A stretch of 64,000 nt of DNA from Prodigiosinella aquatilis (GCA_030388725.1 CP128857.1:806001-870000), one strand, 5' to 3'. Counted from the first letter of the stretch, positions 41,272 through 51,043 are shown. Made by a program: numbers and translations. The notes: generated by a model from the sequence alone, not told the origin.

Positions 41272-42531
41272 TTACGATTTGTTAACGGTGGTCGCCGGTG
41301 TGGCAGGTGTTGTTGTTTGCGCACTTCCATCCGTTGTTGCAGCCGGTTGTGTGGCCGACTGGCTGCTATCCGAAGTGGCAGGTGTTGTTGTTTGCGCACT
41401 TCCATCCGTTGTTGCGGCCGGTTGCGCGGCAGACTGGCTGCTATCCGAAGTGGCAGGTGTTGTTGTTTGCGCACTCCCATCCGCTGTTACGGCCGGTTGC
41501 GCGGTGGACGGGCTATTATCCGGAGTGGCAGGTGTCGCAGCGGCCTGCTGAATAATTGGCGCCTGTGTTTCGGGAGCGGGGGTGACCTCTGGAGCCGCTT
41601 CTTCTACTGGTCCGTTGACTTTCACCGGTATACCAAGACGGTTTCTAAGCGCCAGATCAGTCACGCGATCATTTACGCTTGGATCCGCCAGGATTTTGGC
41701 TACACTGTCAGGCAGTGTGATCGGAATGGGGGCGTTGGAGTTGAACTCCGCAGCGTCACGAGACAGTGGGTGATGTACCTCAATGTAGCGTGAACCATCC
41801 GGTTCAACCGTGGCTTTCACCGGTTCGTTGATAAATTGCACGCGGGTGCCCACCGGTATGTGGTCGAACAGATACTTGATATCTTTGTCGCGCAGACGAA
41901 CACAACCGTGGCTGACGCGCAGACCGATGCCGAAATTGGCGTTAGTACCGTGAATGGCATACAGACGGCCAACGTAAAGTGCATACAATCCCATCGGATT
42001 ATCTGGACCGGCCGGATAAACCTCTGGCAGTGTTTCACCTCGGGCCGCGTATTCGGCATGCATGGCGGCCGTTGGCGTCCAGGTCGGGCGCGCCTTTTTC
42101 CGCTGCACGGACGTTATCCAGTTGATCGGGGTGTCTTTACCCAGTTCACCAATACCGATAGGTAATACAATCACGGTGTTGGTGCCTTTGGGGTAGTAGT
42201 AAAGGCGCATTTCCGCACTGTTGATAATAATGCCTTCATGTGGCGTATCCGGCAGGATCAACTGCTGTGGAATAAGCATGGTTCTGCCTGGACGCGGCAA
42301 ATAGGCATCAATACCGGGGTTCGCTTCCATCATATTGCTCAGCCCCATCTGATACTCGGCGGCAAAATGTTCTAATGGTTGCGTACTATCCTTTGGAATA
42401 GTGACGTGAATATTTTCACCGACTAACCGGCCTTTACCGGCGGGCAGTGGGTAGACAACGGCGAGTGCTGCTTGACTAAATGTGACAGTCGCCAGAACTA
42501 GGATCAGGGTCGCGCGAATACTCATTTTCAT
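41272..42531 (-). CDS. L,D-transpeptidase (YkuD domain) with LysM-like N-terminus and repetitive tail
   Basis: A 419-residue periplasmic protein of the ErfK/YbiS/YcfS/YnhG group. It has a Sec signal peptide ending near SQAALA, a LysM-like segment (about residues 40-90), and the YkuD catalytic domain with the HGTNANFGIGLRVSHGCVRL motif containing the active-site cysteine. It cross-links peptidoglycan (3-3 links) or attaches Braun lipoprotein. E. coli relatives are about 310-335 residues. The extra length is a Thr/Ala/Ser/Gln-rich tail from about residue 320, made of 25-residue repeats. It is likely an extended, unstructured tail. Confidence 0.9.
   Translation of the reverse strand: MKMSIRATLILVLATVTFSQAALAVVYPLPAGKGRLVGENIHVTIPKDSTQPLEHFAAEYQMGLSNMMEANPGIDAYLPRPGRTMLIPQQLILPDTPHEGIIINSAEMRLYYYPKGTNTVIVLPIGIGELGKDTPINWITSVQRKKARPTWTPTAAMHAEYAARGETLPEVYPAGPDNPMGLYALYVGRLYAIHGTNANFGIGLRVSHGCVRLRDKDIKYLFDHIPVGTRVQFINEPVKATVEPDGSRYIEVHHPLSRDAAEFNSNAPIPITLPDSVAKILADPSVNDRVTDLALRNRLGIPVKVNGPVEEAAPEVTPAPETQAPIIQQAAATPATPDNSPSTAQPAVTADGSAQTTTPATSDSSQSAAQPAATTDGSAQTTTPATSDSSQSATQPAATTDGSAQTTTPATPATTVNKS
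41299..41523 (-). repeat. 75-bp tandem repeat inside the L,D-transpeptidase gene, three copies
   Basis: Copies begin at 41299, 41374 and 41449, and each is 75 bp, so the frame is kept (25 codons: TPATSDSSQSA, then QPAATTDGSAQT). The copies at 41299 and 41374 differ at only a few positions; the copy at 41449 is more divergent. Another partial unit follows. Copy number probably varies between strains. Confidence 0.85.
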
Positions 42532-42664
42532 GTCTTTGTTGAGTGTTAAAGCCTACCAGCATAACGGAGTATGCTTATTTATGGTCAATAGAGACCGGAT
42601 GCGCATTATATGTGCAGAAAGCTCACAGAGAAATACTCCGTGCGATGAATCACATTTTTTGCTG

Positions 42665-45600
42665 TTACTCCGATGACGTTTTTTCGGTTTTTCCAGCCAT
42701 CATGGTCAGAAAATCATAACGACGGCGCAGATCTTCTTCAGCTTCCTGGTAAAGCCGTGCCGCATCATCCGGCGATTGGTTGTTAAGACGGCGGAAGCGT
42801 TGTTCATTAAGCAGGGTTTCGCTCAGACTGGCGGATGGCGGACGGGAATCCGTCACCAGGGCCGGTTTACCTTGCTCGCTACGTCGCGGATCGAAGCGGT
42901 ACAGCGGCCAGAAGCCGGTCGTAGTAAGCTGGCGCATCTGGTCGTGACTGAACGCCAGATCGTAACCATGCTCTTCACAAGGGCTGTAGGCAATGATCAA
43001 TGACGGACCAGGCCAGGCCTCGGCTTCCTGAATGGCTTTCACCGTTTGATTCAGTTGGGCGCCAAGGGAAATCTGCGCCACATAGACATGGCCGTACATC
43101 ATGATATTGATGCCCAAGTCTTTGCGTACCTTGCGCTTGCCCTTTTCACCAAACTTCGTCACGGCTCCCAACGGGGTGGCTTTGGACTGTTGTCCGCCAG
43201 TGTTGGAGTAACACTGGGTATCAAGTACCAGTACGTTGACGTTTTCCGACAGGCTCATTACATGGTCCAGACCACCATAACCGATATCATAGGCCCAGCC
43301 GTCTCCGCCGATCAGCCAGACGGATTTATCCACCAGATGATCGGCATCGGCGGCCAGTATGCGGGCGGGTTCGCTGTTTATCTTGCTCAGTTGCTCCCGT
43401 AACTGTGCGACCTGCTGGCGGCGAAGGTCCGTGGCGGCGGTCGCTTCCTGCAAATCGACGACCAGTTCTGCCGGTAACTGTGGTGCCAGTTGCAGCAGCA
43501 GCCGTAGTGTGCGTTGACGGTGTTGATCTATGCTAAGGCGAAAACCAAGACCGAATTCGGCATTATCTTCAAACAACGAGTTGGCCCAGGCCGGCCCACG
43601 TCCCTGAGCATCGGTAGTCCAGGGTGTTGTCGGCAGGTTGCCGCCGTAAATGGAAGAGCAACCGGTAGCGTTGGCCACCAGTAAGTGATCACCATACAAC
43701 TGGGTCAACAGCTTGATATAAGGTGTTTCACCACAACCGGAGCAGGCACCGGAATATTCAAACAGCGGGGTGATCAACTGCGACGTTCGGATATCAATGC
43801 GCTCCAGTTTGGAACGATCAATTTCCGGCAGTTGCAGAAAGAAATCATAGTGCGTTTTTTCTACGGTCAGATGTTCCAGTCGTGACGCCATATTGATGGC
43901 CTTGATTGTCGGATCCTGGCGATCTTTGGCAGGGCAGACTTCCACGCAGAGATTGCACCCGGTGCAGTCCTCCGGCGCAACCTGTAGTACGTACTTTTGG
44001 CCCCGCATGTCACGGGATTTGACATCCAGTGATTGCAGTGACGACGGTGCCGAAGCCATGGCGTCAGCGGGCACGACTTTAGCGCGAATCGCCGAATGAG
44101 GGCAGGCCGCCACGCAATGGTTGCACTGGGTACAAAGCTCTGGTTTCCACAACGGAATCTCTTCTGCGATATTGCGTTTTTCCCACTGGGTGGTGCCGGT
44201 CGGCCAGGTGCCGTCCGGTGGTAAGGCCGAGACCGGTAAGCTATCACCCAACCCGGCGAGCATGGCGGCGGTCACGGTTTTTACGAAATCTGGCGCGGCA
44301 TCGGATACTATCGGTGGGCGGCACCCGCTTTCCGGGTTCACCGGTTCCAGATTCACCGCAGCTAATGCGTCAAGCGTGGCATCTAACGCCTGCCAGTTGC
44401 GCTCAACCAGATCCTGCCCTTTATTACCGTAACTGCTAGCGATAGCCGAACGCAGTTTTTCCCGTGCATCATCCCCTGGCAAGATGCGGGATAGATGGAA
44501 GAACGCCATTTGCATGACGGTGTTAATCCGTGCGCCTAGCTGGCATTCGCGGGCAATTCTGGCGGCATTGATGCAATAAACCCGGGCCTGGCGCTGGTTC
44601 AGCTCGGCCTGCACTTCCTGTGGCAGACGATGCCAGAGGTCATCACTGGGGTAAGGGGTATTAATCAGGAAAATGCCGCCGGGTTTCAGTCGTTCCACCA
44701 TATTGTACTTATCCATGAACTGCCACTGGTGACAGGCGACAAAATCGGCCTGATCAATCAGGTAGGCGGCGTTAATCGGATGAGGGCCGACACGCATATG
44801 GGAAACGGTCAGACTGCCGGCTTTTTTGGAGTCATAGACGAAGTAACCCTGTACAAACAAGGGCGTGGCATTCCCGACGATCTTGATGGAATTCTTGGCC
44901 GCAGAGACGGTGCCGTCACTGCCCAGTCCATAGAACAGCGCTTCAAGTGTGCAGTGGCTGGGTGTCGTTTCGGCGCTAAGCGGCAAGGATAGATGGGTGA
45001 TGTCATCATAAATTCCCACGGTGAAGCGGGGTCGGGGGTTGGTCAGTGCTAACTCTTTAAATACCGCCTCCACGCATTGCGGTGTGAATTCTTTTGAGGA
45101 GAGACCGTAACGTCCACCGATCACTCGTGGCATCAGTGGGCGCTCACCGCGCGAGAAGGCTTCTGCCAGTGCGGTCATGACATCCAGATACAGCGGTTCA
45201 GCCAACGATCCTGGTTCTTTGGTCCGATCCAGCACAGCAATACGCTGTGCCTGTTGCGGGATAACCGACAGCAAATGATGAGCGGAGAATGGGCGGTACA
45301 ACCGCACTTTTACTACCCCGACTTTTTCGCCGCGCGTAAGCAGCGTATCAATCATTTCTTCACTGGTGCCCACGCCAGAACCCATCAGCACGATAATGCG
45401 CGTCGCCTCTGGATGGCCATAATATTCAAATGGTTGGTACTGGCGCCCGGTAACGTTGGCAAAATCATTCATTGCCTGCTCGACATGCCGGACGGCGTTG
45501 TCATACCAGGGATTGGTGGCTTCACGGGCCTGGAAGAACGTGTCCGGGTTTGAGGCGATACCGCGGATCACTGGATGGTCAGGTGTAAGTGCTCGCTCAC

Positions 45601-46198
45601 GGTGTGCGGCAATGGCCTGCTGTGGCAGTAACTGATGCAGTTGCACATCGCTGAGCGGTTCAATCTTGTTGATCTCGTGTGAGGTGCGGAATCCATCAAA
45701 AAAATGAATAAAGGGTAAACGGCTGTTCAGGCTGGCTATTTGGGATATCAGTGCGAAATCCTGCGCTTCCTGTACGTTGCTGGCACACAACATGGCGCAG
45801 CCCGTCTGACGTACCGCCATGACATCGGAATGGTCACAGAAAATAGACAACGCATGGCTGGCGACGGTACGCGCCGCAACATGCAGCACAAACGGCATCA
45901 ACTGGCCGGCCAGTTTGTACAGTGTCGGGATCATTAACAGTAATCCCTGCGAAGAAGTAAAGGACGTCGCCAACGCACCGGTCTGTAACGCACCATGTAC
46001 AGTCGCAATAGCACCGGCTTCCGACTGCATCTCGACTACGCGTGGCGTGTCTCCCCAGATATTTTTACGCCCATCACTCGACCAGGCTGACGCCTGCTCT
46101 GCCATGGTGGAACTTGGGGTGATGGGGTAGATGGCGATGACTTCATTGGTTCGCCAGGCCACGGAGGTGACCGCGTTATTACCGTCGGTGGTGATCAT
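42665..46198 (-). CDS. nifJ: Pyruvate:flavodoxin (ferredoxin) oxidoreductase
   Basis: The 1177-residue single-chain enzyme has the N-terminal domain (YPITPSSTMAEQASAW), the gamma-like domain (about residues 420-620), two [4Fe-4S] clusters of the CTQCNHCVAACPHSA and CTGCNLCVEVCPA type at about 690-760, CSGCGETPYIKLL for the third cluster, and the TPP site GGDGWAYDIGYGGLDHV. It oxidises pyruvate to acetyl-CoA and reduces flavodoxin or ferredoxin. Length and order match YdbK/NifJ of enterobacteria. No nif genes lie nearby, so it is likely the YdbK-type general enzyme used under stress or anaerobiosis. Confidence 0.95.
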   Translation of the reverse strand: MITTDGNNAVTSVAWRTNEVIAIYPITPSSTMAEQASAWSSDGRKNIWGDTPRVVEMQSEAGAIATVHGALQTGALATSFTSSQGLLLMIPTLYKLAGQLMPFVLHVAARTVASHALSIFCDHSDVMAVRQTGCAMLCASNVQEAQDFALISQIASLNSRLPFIHFFDGFRTSHEINKIEPLSDVQLHQLLPQQAIAAHRERALTPDHPVIRGIASNPDTFFQAREATNPWYDNAVRHVEQAMNDFANVTGRQYQPFEYYGHPEATRIIVLMGSGVGTSEEMIDTLLTRGEKVGVVKVRLYRPFSAHHLLSVIPQQAQRIAVLDRTKEPGSLAEPLYLDVMTALAEAFSRGERPLMPRVIGGRYGLSSKEFTPQCVEAVFKELALTNPRPRFTVGIYDDITHLSLPLSAETTPSHCTLEALFYGLGSDGTVSAAKNSIKIVGNATPLFVQGYFVYDSKKAGSLTVSHMRVGPHPINAAYLIDQADFVACHQWQFMDKYNMVERLKPGGIFLINTPYPSDDLWHRLPQEVQAELNQRQARVYCINAARIARECQLGARINTVMQMAFFHLSRILPGDDAREKLRSAIASSYGNKGQDLVERNWQALDATLDALAAVNLEPVNPESGCRPPIVSDAAPDFVKTVTAAMLAGLGDSLPVSALPPDGTWPTGTTQWEKRNIAEEIPLWKPELCTQCNHCVAACPHSAIRAKVVPADAMASAPSSLQSLDVKSRDMRGQKYVLQVAPEDCTGCNLCVEVCPAKDRQDPTIKAINMASRLEHLTVEKTHYDFFLQLPEIDRSKLERIDIRTSQLITPLFEYSGACSGCGETPYIKLLTQLYGDHLLVANATGCSSIYGGNLPTTPWTTDAQGRGPAWANSLFEDNAEFGLGFRLSIDQHRQRTLRLLLQLAPQLPAELVVDLQEATAATDLRRQQVAQLREQLSKINSEPARILAADADHLVDKSVWLIGGDGWAYDIGYGGLDHVMSLSENVNVLVLDTQCYSNTGGQQSKATPLGAVTKFGEKGKRKVRKDLGINIMMYGHVYVAQISLGAQLNQTVKAIQEAEAWPGPSLIIAYSPCEEHGYDLAFSHDQMRQLTTTGFWPLYRFDPRRSEQGKPALVTDSRPPSASLSETLLNEQRFRRLNNQSPDDAARLYQEAEEDLRRRYDFLTMMAGKTEKTSSE

Positions 46199-46657
46199 GA
46201 CTACGCCTTATTGCTGAACGAATTACGGTATGAAACGGTATTATCGCCGTTGATGTCACATAGGGTTGTATCAAAGTGTGTAATTTTTTACTGCATGAAT
46301 CCTGCTTCTAATCCGTAGATGAGATAGCGCCCGTAGATGAGATAGTGAAAGCATAGCAGCGAACATTATGGGCTGTGGTAATGAAAAGTGGACATGCTGT
46401 GAAATTAAAACGGGAGCGGGCAGCTATTAATTGATTTTATGTCACGATTTGAGCGAGAAGATGTGCAACAGGATGTTATTACCAGTAGATTTGAATAAGG
46501 CAACAGTTAACGGTTGTTTATGTTGTCTGCAAGTGTAGTGGCAGCGATGTGGCTTATCCGGGGAGATAATTGCCTATTTGCTAATGGAATCAGGCTGTGA
46601 CGGTAAGGAAGCGGGGCACTTTTATTGACAGAAACATTTACTTAATGAAGGAACAGC
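46199..46657. other. Intergenic region between nifJ and the 141-residue gene
   Basis: About 460 bases that should hold the nifJ promoter (minus) and the promoter of the following gene (plus). No FNR site with the correct spacing was found. A short direct repeat is listed separately; nothing else was recognised. Confidence 0.5.
46313..46345. repeat. 15-bp direct repeat
   Basis: CCGTAGATGAGATAG occurs twice, at 46313 and 46331, with three bases between. Probably a recent tandem duplication upstream of nifJ. Confidence 0.7.
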
Positions 46658-47083
46658 ATGATGTCGACTGAGCTGAAAGATAAGCTGGTTTCTGTATTGT
46701 CTTCCTTGCGGGAAAACGGGTTTACGCCAGAAGAGGCGGTTAATCACATCATTCAGGCGTTAGGTAGCCAATATACCGATGTTTCCCGGATTAATATTCT
46801 GACGGCCCGATTGGTTGTTGAGGTTCTTCAGATGGCCTACGAAGATGATATTTCCGCGCAGAATAATGGGGTTATCTTGCGTAAGCTCGGTTATGTCGGT
46901 AGAGATGTGGCGGATAGCATTCACTTTTGTTATCCACAGCTGACGCCACAGGATATCGGACAGATTGTGCTCACGTCTGATGTTCACTCGAATACCGATC
47001 GTGCCACGTTTGTCGCGGCAATGTCCTATGCCGGTTATCGCCAACAGGAAAGCGAACAGGTTGCCAGCATGCTCTACCCTTGA
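46658..47083 (+). CDS. Unknown protein of 141 residues
   Basis: A soluble, mostly alpha-helical, acidic protein with no cysteine cluster, signal peptide or membrane helix. It starts MMSTELKDKLVSVLSSLREN and contains GFTPEEAVNHIIQALG, an EF-like or UBA-like helical segment, and a second similar segment near the end (LTPQDIGQIVLTS). I do not recognise the family. GAAGGAA precedes the ATG at a good distance and a strong terminator follows, which supports a real monocistronic gene. Codon use is like the neighbours. Confidence 0.7.
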   Translation: MMSTELKDKLVSVLSSLRENGFTPEEAVNHIIQALGSQYTDVSRINILTARLVVEVLQMAYEDDISAQNNGVILRKLGYVGRDVADSIHFCYPQLTPQDIGQIVLTSDVHSNTDRATFVAAMSYAGYRQQESEQVASMLYP

Positions 47084-47090
47084 TTCTGTC

Positions 47091-47122
47091 TCCGGGTCTG
47101 TATTTTTGCTGCCAGACCCGGA
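47091..47122 (+). terminator. Terminator hairpin after the 141-residue gene
   Basis: TCCGGGTCTG and CAGACCCGGA form a perfect 10-bp stem around a 12-base loop. Confidence 0.75.
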
Positions 47123-47215
47123 ACTATCAACGCCGGAAGCTCACAAACGGTTATCGTGCGTCAGTCAGGTTGGCGCTGTTTATGATATCGGTACCACCGG
47201 CAGAAGGGTAATATT

Positions 47216-47746
47216 ATGCAGCAGCAGCCATCTATTAATACCAACCGCTTAATTCTGCGCCCTTTCCAGGCCGATGATGCAGTACGAGTTTGCGCCTTAT
47301 TAAATGACGATCCTCACATTGCTGAGATGACGATCGATATTCCTTATCCTTGTCCTTTACCTACCATTGAAGCGTGGATTGCCGCTCATCCCGGTGACTG
47401 GGAAAGCAGAAAAAGCGTTGTATTTGCTATTACTCTGCGGGAGAGCGGCGAGTTGATAGGTACGGTGTCGCTCTTGGCGCTTGATAGTCAATATCCTGAA
47501 ACAGGTTTTTGGCTGGGAAAGGATTTCAGACGTAAAGGGTTTACTACGGAAGCAAATTATCACATCTGCCAGTTTGCTTTCGAGCAACTTGGATTGACCC
47601 AGCTATACAGCTGCCACCTGCGGCACAATTCTGCATCAGGCCGGGTGCTGCTAAAAAGTCATTTTCACTTTCTGGATTGCAAAACCCTATTTGTTCCCGT
47701 TTTGGAACGGGAAGAAACCTTGTGTTTCTACCGCCGAAAAGCATAG
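47216..47746 (+). CDS. GNAT-family N-acetyltransferase (RimJ/RimL type)
   Basis: A 176-residue acetyltransferase: TNRLILRPFQADDAVRVCAL at the start, LIGTVSLLALD, ETGFWLGKDFRRKGFTTEAN with the acetyl-CoA loop (RxxG variant), and NSASGRVLLKSHFHF. This pattern is the RimJ/RimL-like group that acetylates protein N-termini or small amines. The ATG follows GAAGGGTAAT. The neighbours give no clue to the substrate. Confidence 0.88.
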   Translation: MQQQPSINTNRLILRPFQADDAVRVCALLNDDPHIAEMTIDIPYPCPLPTIEAWIAAHPGDWESRKSVVFAITLRESGELIGTVSLLALDSQYPETGFWLGKDFRRKGFTTEANYHICQFAFEQLGLTQLYSCHLRHNSASGRVLLKSHFHFLDCKTLFVPVLEREETLCFYRRKA

Positions 47747-47998
47747 AAATAGCAACCTGCCACTTTCGTTGATGTTTCCCATATATGCTTCTTTTTTGTG
47801 CATCATGATTTAATTTGGTGCAATTACATCTTTTTTTTCTTCCCAGAGACATTACCTTCACGTTGTCCTTATCAACTATTTTTCGTCTTTTTTCATCGTA
47901 TTAAGCAATTTTTTTTCAATATGTTCATATTGGCATTTTTACTGCATATATTCCATTGTTACGAAAACAATTCCGTTATAACGTAAAATGGTGACATT

Positions 47999-48856
47999 AT
48001 GAACATAAACGTATTTTCAGGGAAAAATAAAAAACTGGGCTGTTTGTTGCTGAGTGGCGTGATGCTATTTGCCTATGCCACTTCTGGATATGCCGCCAAG
48101 TTAGAGGATGTTTTAAAGCGAGGTTATTTGATCGTCGGTACTGGAAGTACCAATGCACCGTGGGGATTTTTAGGGGCAAATGGTCAATTGCAGGGATTTG
48201 ATATTGATATCGCAAGAATCATTGCCAAGGGATTGTTTAACGATCTGAACAAAGTGCAGTTTGTACAACAATCCTCGGATGCCCGTATTCCAAATCTGTT
48301 GACGGACAAAGTGGATTTAACCTGCCAAGGCATGACAGTCACTGCTCAGCGGGCCCAACAGGTCGATTTCACTATTCCTTATTATCGGGAAGGCGTGGCG
48401 TTGCTGTTACTGGCAAACAGCAAGTATAAACAGGTTGATGATATGAAGGCGGCCGGTACTTCGCTGCGTGTCGCAGTATTGCAGAATGTCTATGCCGAAC
48501 AGTTGGTGCATCAGGCATTACCCAAAGCGACTGTTGCGCAGTATGACAGTGTTGACTTGATGTATCAGGCGTTGAATTCGGGACGGGCAGATGCTGTTGC
48601 TACCGATCAGTCGTCCGCACGCTGGCTGATGGTCCAAACTCCTGGGCATTATCGCTCTCCTGACTATGCCTGGAGCCCGCAAAGCTATTCCTGTGCGATA
48701 AAACGTGGCGATCAGGAGTGGGAAAACTATCTCAATACCGCCTTACATGAAGCCATGACCGGGGTAGATTTCGGTGACTATGCCACTGCCTATAAGAAAT
48801 GGTTTGGTGTTTCCCTGCCATCACCGGCAATCGGATTCCCGGTGGAATATAAATAA
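47999..48856 (+). CDS. Periplasmic amino-acid-binding protein
   Basis: A 285-residue SBP_bac_3 protein with a signal peptide ending near TSGYA, followed by LEDVLKRGYLIVGTGSTNAP, LQGFDIDIARIIAKGLF, then DLTCQGMTVTAQRAQQVDFT and GRADAVATDQS. It belongs to the polar amino-acid uptake (PAAT) type. A hairpin after its stop and two membrane-component genes follow, so it is the first gene of an import operon. The upstream 250 bp are strongly AT-rich and probably hold the promoter. The nearby PLP enzyme suggests an unusual amino acid ligand, perhaps a D- or 3-hydroxy amino acid. Confidence 0.9.
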   Translation: MNINVFSGKNKKLGCLLLSGVMLFAYATSGYAAKLEDVLKRGYLIVGTGSTNAPWGFLGANGQLQGFDIDIARIIAKGLFNDLNKVQFVQQSSDARIPNLLTDKVDLTCQGMTVTAQRAQQVDFTIPYYREGVALLLLANSKYKQVDDMKAAGTSLRVAVLQNVYAEQLVHQALPKATVAQYDSVDLMYQALNSGRADAVATDQSSARWLMVQTPGHYRSPDYAWSPQSYSCAIKRGDQEWENYLNTALHEAMTGVDFGDYATAYKKWFGVSLPSPAIGFPVEYK

Positions 48857-48862
48857 GGGGCG

Positions 48863-48892
48863 AATGCCTGGTGGTTTTCTCCACCGGGCATT
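48863..48892 (+). other. Intercistronic hairpin between binding protein and permease
   Basis: AATGCC/GGCATT and GGTGG/CCACC form an almost perfect stem with a six-base loop. Such hairpins behind binding-protein genes usually protect the upstream mRNA and lower expression of the membrane genes. Confidence 0.65.
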
Positions 48893-48903
48893 GAGGTAAC
48901 ACT

Positions 48904-49566
48904 ATGAATTATCAACTTAATTTTGCACCGGTGTGGCAAAATTTCGATCTGCTGCTATCGGGATTGTGCCTGGGGCTTGAACTGTCGTTGCTTTCGATTG
49001 TTCTGGGGTGCGTGCTGGGGCTCACTTCGGCATTTTGTATGTTATCCAGACACGCCTCGTTACGTTGGCTGGCGTTGATTTATGTCACCGTGGTGCGCAA
49101 CCTGCCGATTCTGATCCTGATTCTGATGATCTACTTCGCCTTACCGAGCCTCGGTATCATGCTCGATCAGATCGGATCGTTCATTGTCACGCTGTCTCTC
49201 TATGCTGGCGCTTATCTGACCGAGGTGTTCCGGGCCGGATTGCTGAATATTCCGGCTGGACAACGTGAAGCCGGGCAGGCCATCGGGCTGAAAGAGTGGC
49301 AGATCAAGCGTTATATCGTCATTCCCATTATGTTTCGCAACGTGCTGCCATCACTGAGTAATAATTTTATCTCGCTGTTTAAAGACACTTCTTTGGCAGC
49401 GACTATCGCGGTGCCAGAACTGACGTTCTATGCCCGTAAGATCAATCTGGAAAGCTATCGGGTGATTGAAACCTGGCTGGTGACCAGTTTGCTTTACATC
49501 GTGAGCTGCTACCTGATTGCCCGCGCATTGCGGATGGTCGAACAGCGATTGGCATTGGCGCGTTAG
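48904..49566 (+). CDS. Amino-acid ABC transporter permease
   Basis: A 220-residue permease of the HisMQ type with about five membrane helices, RNLPILILILMIYFALPSLG, EVFRAGLLNIPAGQREAGQA (the EAA loop region) and FISLFKDTSLAATIAVPEL. GAGG precedes the ATG. It pairs with the fused permease-ATPase coded 8 bp downstream. Confidence 0.93.
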   Translation: MNYQLNFAPVWQNFDLLLSGLCLGLELSLLSIVLGCVLGLTSAFCMLSRHASLRWLALIYVTVVRNLPILILILMIYFALPSLGIMLDQIGSFIVTLSLYAGAYLTEVFRAGLLNIPAGQREAGQAIGLKEWQIKRYIVIPIMFRNVLPSLSNNFISLFKDTSLAATIAVPELTFYARKINLESYRVIETWLVTSLLYIVSCYLIARALRMVEQRLALAR

Positions 49567-49574
49567 GAGGCCTT

Positions 49575-51029
49575 ATGAATGATCCTTTTAGCTGGTGGTA
49601 CCAACTGTGGCAGGCCAAAACAACCCTTGCCCAGGGATTTATGGTCACTGTGCTGAGTTCCGGGCTGGCTATTATCGGTGGTACGGTCATGGGTACGTTG
49701 ATCGGCGTAGTCATCACCTTTGGTCATCGCCTGTTACGCCTGTTATTGCGTTTATACATTGATGTGATTCGTGGTACGCCGGTACTGGTCCTGGTGTTGG
49801 CCTGCTTTTATATTGCGCCGGCTGTCGGCTGGAACATCGGTGCGTTCGAAGCGGGGGTTCTGGCACTGACTCTGTTCTGTAGTTCGCACGTAGCGGAGAT
49901 TGTCCGTGGGGCGTTACAGGCGGTTCCTAAAGGCCAAAGCGAGGCCGCGAAAGCGATTGCCCTGACCTTTTATCAAGACCTGTGGTATGTGCAGCTGCCG
50001 CAAGCACTAAGACAAATTCTGCCAACCTGGGTCAACTCTGCGGCGGAAATTGTCAAGGCGTCCACCTTGCTTTCTGTCATCGGGGTGGCGGATCTACTGC
50101 TGAGTTCTCAACAGATTATCGCCCGAACCTTTATGACCCTGCCGTTCTATGCTTTCGCCGGCTTGCTGTTTTTCATCATCAACTTTTCCATTGAGTGCCT
50201 GGGGCGTTATCTGGAAAAAAAGAGTGAGGCTTCCATGAATCAGACTGTAGTAACCGCGACTTCAGGCACGCCACTGCTTACGACCAACAATCTACATAAG
50301 CGTTATGACACGGTGGAAGTGTTGAAAGGCGTCGATCTCTGTATGAATAAAAGCGATGTGGTGACGCTCATTGGTTCCAGTGGTTCTGGAAAAACCACAT
50401 TGCTACGTTGTGTCAACCTGCTGGAAGAGTTTCAGCAAGGGGATATTTTATTAAATAATCAACGCATCGGTTATCACGAAAAAAACCGGCAGCGGGTTCG
50501 CCATTCCGAGAAAGTCATCGCGCAGCATCGAGCCATGACCGGTATGGCATTTCAGCAGTTCAATCTTTTTCCTCATCTCTCTGCCCTGGAAAATGTCACG
50601 TTGGGGCTGCTTAAAGTTAAAAAGATGCACAAGGATGAAGCGATAGCCACTGCTGAACGGTGGCTGGATCGGGTTGGATTGTTGGCTCGGCGAGATCATT
50701 TTCCCGGCCAGCTCTCGGGTGGTCAGCAACAGCGTGTGGCCATCGCCCGTGCTATTGCCATGAATCCGAGCCTGATGTTGTTTGATGAAGTGACCTCCGC
50801 GCTGGATCCGGAATTGGTGGGAGAAGTGCTGGCGGTGGTGAAAAGTCTGGCGGAAGAGGGCATGACCATGCTGTTGGTCACACATGAAATGCGTTTTGCC
50901 TATGAAGTTTCAGACCGGATTATTTTTATGAATCAGGGGCGCATCGAGGAAGAGGGAACACCGGAACAGCTTTTCCATCATCCACAATCGCCGCGTTTAG
51001 TCGAATTTCTTAAACATTCTCATTTTTAA
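49575..51029 (+). CDS. Fused amino-acid ABC permease and ATP-binding protein
   Basis: A single 484-residue frame. Residues 1 to about 215 are a HisMQ-like permease (IDVIRGTPVLVLVLACFY, EIVRGALQAVPKGQSEAAKA). After a short linker with an internal Met near residue 221, an ATPase starts at about residue 235, with Walker A (LIGSSGSGKTT), QLSGGQQQRVAIARAI, LMLFDEVTSALDPEL and LLVTHEMRFAYEV. Such fusions exist but are uncommon. An internal start at 50235 could also give a free ATPase, but no good ribosome-binding site is seen there. AGGAGG sits before the start. Confidence 0.92.
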   Translation: MNDPFSWWYQLWQAKTTLAQGFMVTVLSSGLAIIGGTVMGTLIGVVITFGHRLLRLLLRLYIDVIRGTPVLVLVLACFYIAPAVGWNIGAFEAGVLALTLFCSSHVAEIVRGALQAVPKGQSEAAKAIALTFYQDLWYVQLPQALRQILPTWVNSAAEIVKASTLLSVIGVADLLLSSQQIIARTFMTLPFYAFAGLLFFIINFSIECLGRYLEKKSEASMNQTVVTATSGTPLLTTNNLHKRYDTVEVLKGVDLCMNKSDVVTLIGSSGSGKTTLLRCVNLLEEFQQGDILLNNQRIGYHEKNRQRVRHSEKVIAQHRAMTGMAFQQFNLFPHLSALENVTLGLLKVKKMHKDEAIATAERWLDRVGLLARRDHFPGQLSGGQQQRVAIARAIAMNPSLMLFDEVTSALDPELVGEVLAVVKSLAEEGMTMLLVTHEMRFAYEVSDRIIFMNQGRIEEEGTPEQLFHHPQSPRLVEFLKHSHF

Positions 51030-51043
51030 TCAAGGAGCTTTTT

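Noticed and set aside
41224..41793. Long plus-strand frames with Cys/Arg/Gly-rich repeats
   Set aside because: They are shadows of the 75-bp repeat in the minus-strand L,D-transpeptidase gene.
46235..46275. TTGAT...ATCAA inverted repeat upstream of nifJ, FNR-like
   Set aside because: The half sites are separated by far more than the four bases of an FNR site.
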